A DNA stretch of 7,771 nucleotides from an uncultured Gammaproteobacteria bacterium. Its GTDB lineage: Bacteria; Pseudomonadota; Gammaproteobacteria; GCA-002705445; GCA-002716945. The stretch spans positions 1 through 7,771 of the forward strand of contig CAJWMM010000025.1 in NCBI GenBank assembly GCA_913043035.1. The letters run 5' to 3'. Of this stretch, positions 1-5,349 are shown piece after piece. The notes beneath the pieces are model-generated. The model was not told where the DNA came from, ran no database searches, and saw only the letters and a program-made list of their open reading frames with translations. The translations under genes were made by a program, and so were the position numbers. Each line of letters starts with the position of its first letter. Position 1 is the first letter of the stretch.

Positions 1-21
1 TTTTTTAATACTTTTGTTCAT
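1..21 (-). CDS. Start of an unidentified downstream gene (partial)
   Basis: Reading the minus strand from position 21 to the window edge gives ATG followed by six sense codons, translating as MNKSIKK. The ATG is preceded by a near-perfect Shine-Dalgarno sequence (AAAGGAG) with a 5-nt A-only spacer, and it begins 14 bp after the stop of the S9 peptidase gene on the same strand. That spacing suggests it is the third gene of the cytochrome-peptidase unit. The basic, Asn/Lys-rich N-terminus would suit the start of a signal peptide or membrane anchor, but seven residues cannot show this. No product can be assigned; the call rests on the ribosome-binding site and the spacing. Confidence 0.6.
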
Positions 22-26
22 TTTTT

Positions 27-33
27 CTCCTTT
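27..33 (-). promoter_or_regulatory. Shine-Dalgarno sequence of the gene starting at 21
   Basis: The minus strand reads AAAGGAG here, complementary to the anti-Shine-Dalgarno end of 16S rRNA, followed by five A residues and an ATG at 21-19. It is the strongest ribosome-binding site in the window and the main reason to call a gene start so close to the edge. Confidence 0.65.
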
Positions 34-35
34 AT

Positions 36-2375
36 CTATTTATAGATATTTTTAATTTTATATTCTTTTGGTGGATTGCTACCCATTAGATGCTTCACAA
101 AATAATCCCAAGTACGTCTAGCAATATATTCTTCTCTTGCATATCCATGATTTCTATTTGGCAAAACTAACATATCAAAATCTTTATTATGCTTGATCAA
201 TTCATCTGCAACAAGCAGTGTCAAATTTGGATGTACGTTATCATCGAGTGATCCATAAGTAAGCAATAACTTCCCTTTTAAATTTGCAGCAATATTTTGA
301 TTTGCTTGTGAATCATATGTATCAGTAGAATCATTGATTTCTTCTAATAAACCTTGATATTTCTCACCCCACTCAAAGTAGTATCCTCTATTATCATGAT
401 TTCCAGCTCCAGACACAGCTACTTTAAAGAAGTCAGGATATCGCAGGATTGCATCTGTTGAACTAAATCCGCCTCCAGAATGACCATATATACCTACTCG
501 ATCTAAATCAATTGGATATTTCTTTGCCAACTCTTTCAAAGCTGAAATATGATCTTGGAGTCCATTATCTCCCATATCAGCATAATAGCCATCATGAAAT
601 TTTTTGGACCTATAAGGTGTACCTAAAGCATCTATTACAAAAACAATAAAACCCAATTCTGCTAAAGCATGCCCTTGTGATGATGGTGACGAGGTAAAAC
701 CATGAGTCCTTATTGGACCAATCTGTGGGCCAGGATATATGTAATCAATTACAGGATACTTCACACCCTTTTTTATTTTTTTGGGTAAAGTTATATATCC
801 ATAATAATCATATCCATCTCTTCCTTTTGTTTTAAACCTAACTGGTGGATTCCATCCTTCAGCAAGAAGAGGATCGATATTTGCTTCTTCTACAGTCATT
901 ACAACTTTTCCAGATAAATCACGAACAACAGTTTTAGGAGCAGTACCTCTTGTGCTATATGTATCAATAAAATAATTTTTATTTGGAGATGATTTTACTA
1001 TATGATGTGCATTTTCATTACTTAACAATGTCACATTACCATTTTTTAAAGAAGCTTTATAAAGGTGGATAAGATATGGATCTCTATCTTTCTCTCTTCC
1101 AACTCCTGTAAAGAATACTTCATATTTTTCTTCATCTACAAAAAGAACCTCTACAACTAACCATTCTCCCTTTGTTATTTGTTTTTTAAGTTTTCCATTC
1201 CCATTATAGAGATATAAATGTCCCCATCCATCACTCTCAGAAAACCATAAAATTTCTTTACCATTTTTTAAAACACGCCAATTAGGTGGAAATCTCATCT
1301 GATTTAACTCAACATATGTTGAGTTTGATTCTGAAATAATTCGTTGTGTTTTTTTTGATTTGACATCAAGTGAATAAAGTTCTCTTTTTTGAAAATTTCG
1401 AGTTCTTGTCGTGAAAAATATCTTTTTACTATCCCTGGTCCATTGTACATCTTTCCAGAGTGTATCAGATCGGGCAAATCCACCAGGAATTGGGTCTACT
1501 TTTGCCGAAACCTGCTTACCATTTTTGGCATCAAACACATGCAAACCCCAGGTAGGAATATTTTCATCTCCTGGTAGTGGATATTTCCAGCTATGTAATA
1601 TCGCCCTCCCCGTAGCCGCTTCAAGTAAATGAAAATCCTCTACATTTCGTTCATCATACTTATGAGTTGCTATTTTTTTCCCATTTGGAGACCATGATAA
1701 GGTTGAGGGAGGATTATATTCATTCCTTCTGTTGGTTACTTCTCTACAGCATCCTTCTGCAACGACAGCATATCCGTGATGTTTTTCTCCATCTTTGCTC
1801 AACTCTTTTATCTTCCCACTATTGATATCCCTTACCCACAAATTTTCATTTTGAGAGTATGCAACTTTTGATCTGTCTGGTGAATAAATCTCATTAGTTA
1901 CTTTCTTTACACTATCAGGGCCGCTTATAGAATAATCAGTTATATTTACTATCCAACTTTCATTTTTCTTTACATAAAATTTGATCTTATTCTTTCCCAC
2001 GAATTCAATATCTTGAAAAGGTAATTTTTCAGCATTATATGTCGTGTCTTTAGCATTTGATAGCGCTGTAGCAAGCTTCTTATGATCAAATGCTGGCTTC
2101 TTGAATCTTTTATTTATATCAATTAAAATAAATTCATGACCACCAAATACTTGATTCTTATACCAAAACTCATTTCCACTAATCCAATTTGGATTCACTG
2201 AAGTCCCAGAAGTAAAAGATTCGGCATTTCTATTAAAAAATTGAGATGCACGATCATATTCATTGGAACTTAATGATTTAGGTGAATACCCATTCATCTG
2301 CTGAGATAATAAATCACCTGATAGATTTATTAATATTAATAAACTTGTAAGCTTAACTAACGATTTAATCCTCAT
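36..2375 (-). CDS. Exported S9-family (DPP-IV-like) serine peptidase
   Basis: A 779-aa protein of typical dipeptidyl-peptidase-IV layout. Residues 1-25 form a signal peptide (MRIKSLVK, then a hydrophobic stretch), so it should act in the periplasm or beyond. Residues about 85-500 are the beta-propeller, with repeated blade motifs such as LSWSPNGKK (227-234) and WTRDSKKIFF. Residues about 510-765 are the alpha/beta-hydrolase domain. By alignment to human DPP4 from memory, the triad is Ser633 (GHSGGG), Asp711 (GSLDDNVH) and His743 (RNHGY); Tyr547 (IYPGP) is the likely oxyanion residue and Asn713 is also kept. The family cleaves dipeptides, usually X-Pro or X-Ala, from peptide N-termini. The usual DWVYEEE glutamate motif is replaced by a segment with EGCCRE (208-212), so exact specificity is uncertain. 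The ATG is supported by AGAGG 7 nt upstream. The gene starts 25 bp after the cytochrome stop, so co-transcription is likely. It is intact, ending in TAG. Confidence 0.93.
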   Translation of the reverse strand: MRIKSLVKLTSLLILINLSGDLLSQQMNGYSPKSLSSNEYDRASQFFNRNAESFTSGTSVNPNWISGNEFWYKNQVFGGHEFILIDINKRFKKPAFDHKKLATALSNAKDTTYNAEKLPFQDIEFVGKNKIKFYVKKNESWIVNITDYSISGPDSVKKVTNEIYSPDRSKVAYSQNENLWVRDINSGKIKELSKDGEKHHGYAVVAEGCCREVTNRRNEYNPPSTLSWSPNGKKIATHKYDERNVEDFHLLEAATGRAILHSWKYPLPGDENIPTWGLHVFDAKNGKQVSAKVDPIPGGFARSDTLWKDVQWTRDSKKIFFTTRTRNFQKRELYSLDVKSKKTQRIISESNSTYVELNQMRFPPNWRVLKNGKEILWFSESDGWGHLYLYNGNGKLKKQITKGEWLVVEVLFVDEEKYEVFFTGVGREKDRDPYLIHLYKASLKNGNVTLLSNENAHHIVKSSPNKNYFIDTYSTRGTAPKTVVRDLSGKVVMTVEEANIDPLLAEGWNPPVRFKTKGRDGYDYYGYITLPKKIKKGVKYPVIDYIYPGPQIGPIRTHGFTSSPSSQGHALAELGFIVFVIDALGTPYRSKKFHDGYYADMGDNGLQDHISALKELAKKYPIDLDRVGIYGHSGGGFSSTDAILRYPDFFKVAVSGAGNHDNRGYYFEWGEKYQGLLEEINDSTDTYDSQANQNIAANLKGKLLLTYGSLDDNVHPNLTLLVADELIKHNKDFDMLVLPNRNHGYAREEYIARRTWDYFVKHLMGSNPPKEYKIKNIYK
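1306..1325. repeat. 20-bp perfect palindrome inside the peptidase gene
   Basis: AACTCAACAT is followed directly by its reverse complement ATGTTGAGTT with no spacer, giving a perfect 10+10-bp inverted repeat. It lies within codons 351-357 of the peptidase (Asn-Ser-Thr-Tyr-Val-Glu-Leu), in the propeller. It resembles a dimeric DNA-binding-protein site in form, but no regulator or second copy was seen, so function is unknown and chance remains possible. Confidence 0.55.
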
Positions 2376-2400
2376 TATTTTACCTCTCTTATGTTAAAAT

Positions 2401-3831
2401 TTATTCATCTGATACAACTGATAATAGACCACCTGAATTAAACTGGACTATTTTTTCGTCAACAATAAAAGTATCAGAATAAGGTACTTGGCCTTTTAAC
2501 CCTAAATGATCTATAAAACCAGGAGACCTGGCTCGAAACTTTAATTTTGCAATAATTTTAAAATCACTATCAGAGCTATCTGGGGTATTTATTCTATAAT
2601 TCTTCCTAAATGATTCAAAAGTTGGAATAGTATAGTCTGATTTCTTCGTCATTCTTTGTGCAGACGTTTTATATATACCAGAGTCCCCCTTTTCATCATA
2701 AAATACAGTTCTAAAGATTACAAGATCTGGATCTATCTCATTATTTGGATCAATACTGAAATCATACAATTGATTATTCTCATTGACGAAGCCAGTCTGA
2801 TAAATAGTATCATTTGCAGAGATAACTTTTATATCTAACCATAGTTCTCTAGCAAATGTTGCCCCCGAAGGAATATTATGCCCTGCTCGATTAAATACTT
2901 CTACTTCAAAATTAATTGTATTTTGTTCAGCAATTATTGATAAATCATTAATGTTTATGTTGGCAGTCTGTTGCAATAATCTTTTTATTTCGTCTCGCTG
3001 CAGATCCTTATGTGGGAAAGCTGTCCTTGCTTCATCTATACCAGCAAAGAAATGTCGGTGTAGGTTATATCTCTTTTTGGCTTTAGGAAAAAGCTTAGGA
3101 TCTACGGCAAAGCCCTCATAGGTCTCCATATGACATTCTTGACAAGGGAAATTACTGGTCTGATACTTTGAGCTTTCCCACTCTGAAAAAGTTATCTCAG
3201 CATTTTTACCATCAACTAATAGATTATGACAAGGCAGACATGACTCTGATGTTGAAAAGTTTTTATTATATTTTGAAGCATGAAAACTATTTGGTAATGG
3301 ATCTTTGATACTACCATACATAGTATTACCAGGATCTAAATGATATTTTACTACATTGAACATTGATTTTTTTGTCAAAACATTAGGTGTCTCTGAGTTA
3401 TGTATTGTTACATGACAAAATGAACAGCTCACACCATCTTTTACTTGTGTTGGCAGTTTTTTTGAATTTGCAAATGTTAGCTCATCTGGCTGAGGAATAA
3501 AATTGGTAACGTAAGCTATTGGACTATGACATGCTATGCAAAATTGACCTAGATCCTCACCCTTATTTTTATGATAATCTTGTTCTTTTGAATTCATTGC
3601 AAAAAATAAAGGATCTTTAAATGCATATGCATGCATTGAACTTGACCATTCTAAGTAATGTTGGGGATGACATGTGCTACAATCCTCAGCTGTTTGGAAA
3701 TTATTGATGAGAAATGGTTCTTTCGAATACGGACTTTGCGTGTATTGTTGTTGATAAGAATTAGTAAACAGATAAACCAAAATCATTATAGTAAAGGCAA
3801 TGATACCAAATATGGTTTTTTTATTATTCAT
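2401..3831 (-). CDS. Membrane-anchored pentahaem cytochrome c (c554-like)
   Basis: A 476-aa protein with five CXXCH haem c attachment motifs: CSTCH (51-55), CIACH (98-102), CSFCH (136-140), CLPCH (198-202) and CQECH (230-234). Residues 6-23 form a hydrophobic segment after a basic start (MNNKK) with no clear cleavage site or lipobox, so it is probably a signal anchor with a periplasmic body. The opening TAEDCSTCHPQHYLEW followed by SMHAYAF resembles cytochrome c554-type multihaem proteins. Residues about 305-465 form a haem-free, beta-rich domain starting at VEVFNRAGHNIPSGATF, a GH-x-x-P-(S/T)-G motif recurrent in multihaem cytochromes; His67, His184, His258, His260 and His318 are candidate distal ligands. 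The role is presumably electron transfer, and no catalytic haem can be singled out. No Shine-Dalgarno precedes the ATG, and a terminator hairpin sits about 20 nt upstream. The peptidase gene follows after 25 bp. The reading frame is complete, ending in TAA. Confidence 0.92.
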   Translation of the reverse strand: MNNKKTIFGIIAFTIMILVYLFTNSYQQQYTQSPYSKEPFLINNFQTAEDCSTCHPQHYLEWSSSMHAYAFKDPLFFAMNSKEQDYHKNKGEDLGQFCIACHSPIAYVTNFIPQPDELTFANSKKLPTQVKDGVSCSFCHVTIHNSETPNVLTKKSMFNVVKYHLDPGNTMYGSIKDPLPNSFHASKYNKNFSTSESCLPCHNLLVDGKNAEITFSEWESSKYQTSNFPCQECHMETYEGFAVDPKLFPKAKKRYNLHRHFFAGIDEARTAFPHKDLQRDEIKRLLQQTANININDLSIIAEQNTINFEVEVFNRAGHNIPSGATFARELWLDIKVISANDTIYQTGFVNENNQLYDFSIDPNNEIDPDLVIFRTVFYDEKGDSGIYKTSAQRMTKKSDYTIPTFESFRKNYRINTPDSSDSDFKIIAKLKFRARSPGFIDHLGLKGQVPYSDTFIVDEKIVQFNSGGLLSVVSDE

Positions 3832-3851
3832 TGATTTTAAATCTAATAAAG

Positions 3852-3888
3852 AAAAAGGCTCTTTCTTTATATTGAAAGAGCCTTTTTT
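3852..3888 (-). terminator. Intrinsic terminator between susD and the cytochrome gene
   Basis: A 9-bp stem, GGCTCTTTC (3857-3865) with GAAAGAGCC (3874-3882), closes an 8-nt AT-rich loop. It is flanked by A5 on the left and T6 on the right, which lengthens the stem and gives a T tract on either strand, so it could work in both directions. With all genes on the minus strand it most simply ends susCD transcripts, about 140 nt after the susD stop. It finishes only 20 nt before the cytochrome start codon, so any cytochrome promoter upstream of it would place it inside the leader. Confidence 0.85.
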
Positions 3889-3912
3889 ATCAATACTTAC
3901 CTTGCTAATAAA

Positions 3913-3941
3913 CTCAGGAAACTATTTCTCTAGTTCTGGAG
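3913..3941 (-). other. Bulged stem-loop in the susD-cytochrome gap
   Basis: On the minus strand CTC-C-AG-AACTA pairs with TAGTT-TC-CTGAG around a GAGAAA loop. This gives ten base pairs interrupted by a 1-nt and a 2-nt bulge. It lies just before the terminator in the direction of transcription. A leader structure or the body of a small RNA is possible. I recognise no known riboswitch class. Confidence 0.35.
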
Positions 3942-3980
3942 AACACCTGCGTAAAAGTGATAAGCTAGGAGGCTTAATAA

Positions 3981-4009
3981 ATAATAACCTATTCATATTA
4001 TCACGGCAA
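3981..4009 (-). promoter_or_regulatory. Possible sigma70-like promoter after susD
   Basis: The minus strand reads TTGCCG (4009-4004), a 17-nt spacer, then TATTAT (3986-3981), matching the -35/-10 consensus at 4/6 and 5/6 positions with ideal spacing. It starts 17 nt after the susD stop and could drive the cytochrome-peptidase unit through a leader of roughly 140 nt, or a short RNA ending at the 3852-3888 terminator. The region is AT-rich, so such matches arise by chance. The Bacteroidota-specific -7 element (TAnnTTTG) was not found in this gap. Confidence 0.3.
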
Positions 4010-4026
4010 GAATTAAATCCAATTTA

Positions 4027-5331
4027 TTAAGAACCACTCATCGGTAGACATCTCGATGAAAGAGAGTTGTCTATTTGAGTATTATAAGTTGCCTCTGAAT
4101 ATGACATTGGGAACTTACTTGGCCTTGGGAGCGGACGTAAGTTGTTAGCATCATTGATTGGTTTAAAAATCTCTGCTGTTTTTCCCCAACGATGTAAGTA
4201 AGACATACGTCTTCCTTCAACCCATAATTCTGCAAATGTCTCATGCAAAAGATACTCCATAACCTTTGCTTTATCTGTTGTTGTTGGTAGCGGATCTAAA
4301 TCCACTGCAGCTCTTAAAGCATTTAATACCGTTTGCGCACCTGCATAATCACCTTTTTGATAATACACTTCAGCTTCAATCAATTTCATCTCATCTGAAT
4401 GAGTCATTGGTACATCTGCTTCACCATCTTTATACTTCCACTGACTGTAATAATCTGTCTTACCATCAACACCAATTGTTCCTGGATCGTGCCAGATCTC
4501 TACTCTTTTATCTAACTGCTTTGTGTATGGGTCAATCAACATCTCTTTATCGGTATCCACATGTGGCCACCATTTCTCTCTCACACCACCTGCATTATTG
4601 TATCCAATTGTTGCTACAAAAACGATCCAATTTTGCTGACGAGAGCTATTTCCAGAATACTGAGCATAATGAACAAAACCGTCAGGTACTGCTTTTGCAT
4701 CGGCCAAAGCCGCATCCCAATTACCAAGCCATAGATTTGCACGTGCCCTACCTGCAAGAGCCCAATTATAGTATGCAGTTGCACCAGCTGCTTGAGCTGT
4801 AGCCATTGCAGTTGTTAATTCTGCAAGTGCTGCTGTGGTCATTTGCACATCAGTGACTACGGGGCCATTTTCTTCAATAACACCTTCGCAGAAACCTTCA
4901 CCCATCATTAATAGTGCCCATGCCTTAGTTGTTTGAATTTGCGCCATCATTTTATCTGTAGCAGCTGCTGAACCTAGAACATTTTCTAATCTTTCAGCTG
5001 TACTGTTTGCAAACCATCTAGTTCGTAAATATCCATTCATTATTCCATCTGCTGGTGATGTCGCGAATCTAAAGCGACCATGGTCCACATCATCCCAACC
5101 AGCCCATGTACCAGTATGTTGATATTCATCTGATGCTAATGCTGAGTAAGCTACAAAACCATCGTGAGTCGCATATAGATCACCTTCAACACCATTCGCC
5201 ACAGCATCCAAAGCACCATCTAGGTCAGGAGATGTATATCTTGCTGGATCTTGAACAGTAAGTAAATCATCATCACAAGCAAGAAAAGCTAGTAATGAAG
5301 TAAGAATAACAAGTTTATTTCTGATTTTCAT
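4027..5331 (-). CDS. SusD/RagB-like outer-membrane lipoprotein
   Basis: A 434-aa SusD-like protein, shorter than the 500-600 aa common in the family. The N-terminus MKIRNKLVILTSLLAFLAC is a lipoprotein signal peptide with Cys19 as the lipidated residue. The acidic run DDD right after it resembles the surface-export signal of Bacteroidota lipoproteins. TPR-like helices are visible at about 186-217 (YYNWALAGRARANLWLGNWDAALADA) and 314-340 (EMKLIEAEVYYQKGDYAGAQ). The segment 361-383 (LLHETFAELWVEGRRMSYLHRWG) is the classic SusD C-terminal signature. SusD proteins cap the SusC barrel outside the cell and help capture ligand. Cys148 (GEGFCEG) and Cys428 (SSRCLP) are the only cysteines after Cys19 and may form a disulfide. 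The ATG follows AAGGA by 7 nt and lies 18 bp after the susC stop, a tight operon. The bound ligand cannot be told from sequence. Confidence 0.92.
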   Translation of the reverse strand: MKIRNKLVILTSLLAFLACDDDLLTVQDPARYTSPDLDGALDAVANGVEGDLYATHDGFVAYSALASDEYQHTGTWAGWDDVDHGRFRFATSPADGIMNGYLRTRWFANSTAERLENVLGSAAATDKMMAQIQTTKAWALLMMGEGFCEGVIEENGPVVTDVQMTTAALAELTTAMATAQAAGATAYYNWALAGRARANLWLGNWDAALADAKAVPDGFVHYAQYSGNSSRQQNWIVFVATIGYNNAGGVREKWWPHVDTDKEMLIDPYTKQLDKRVEIWHDPGTIGVDGKTDYYSQWKYKDGEADVPMTHSDEMKLIEAEVYYQKGDYAGAQTVLNALRAAVDLDPLPTTTDKAKVMEYLLHETFAELWVEGRRMSYLHRWGKTAEIFKPINDANNLRPLPRPSKFPMSYSEATYNTQIDNSLSSRCLPMSGS

Positions 5332-5349
5332 TTTTAAGTCCTTTCTCCG

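Noticed and set aside
3621..3636. Alternating purine-pyrimidine run with a 12-bp ATGCATATGCAT palindrome
   Set aside because: It encodes the conserved Met-His-Ala-Tyr-Ala stretch after the first haem motif, so the coding sequence explains it.
3832..4026. Riboswitch in the susD-cytochrome gap
   Set aside because: The stem-loop plus terminator has the right general shape, but no conserved core of any riboswitch class I know could be matched, so only the structural elements are listed.
3800..4030. 76-aa plus-strand open frame across the susD-cytochrome gap
   Set aside because: It runs through the terminator hairpin and overlaps the cytochrome start; the translation has no recognisable features and no good ribosome-binding site was seen.
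4266..4802. 178-aa open frame on the plus strand, antisense to susD
   Set aside because: Its Leu/His/Gln-rich translation shows no domain, and it lies wholly opposite a convincing susD gene, so it is a shadow of that gene's codon bias.
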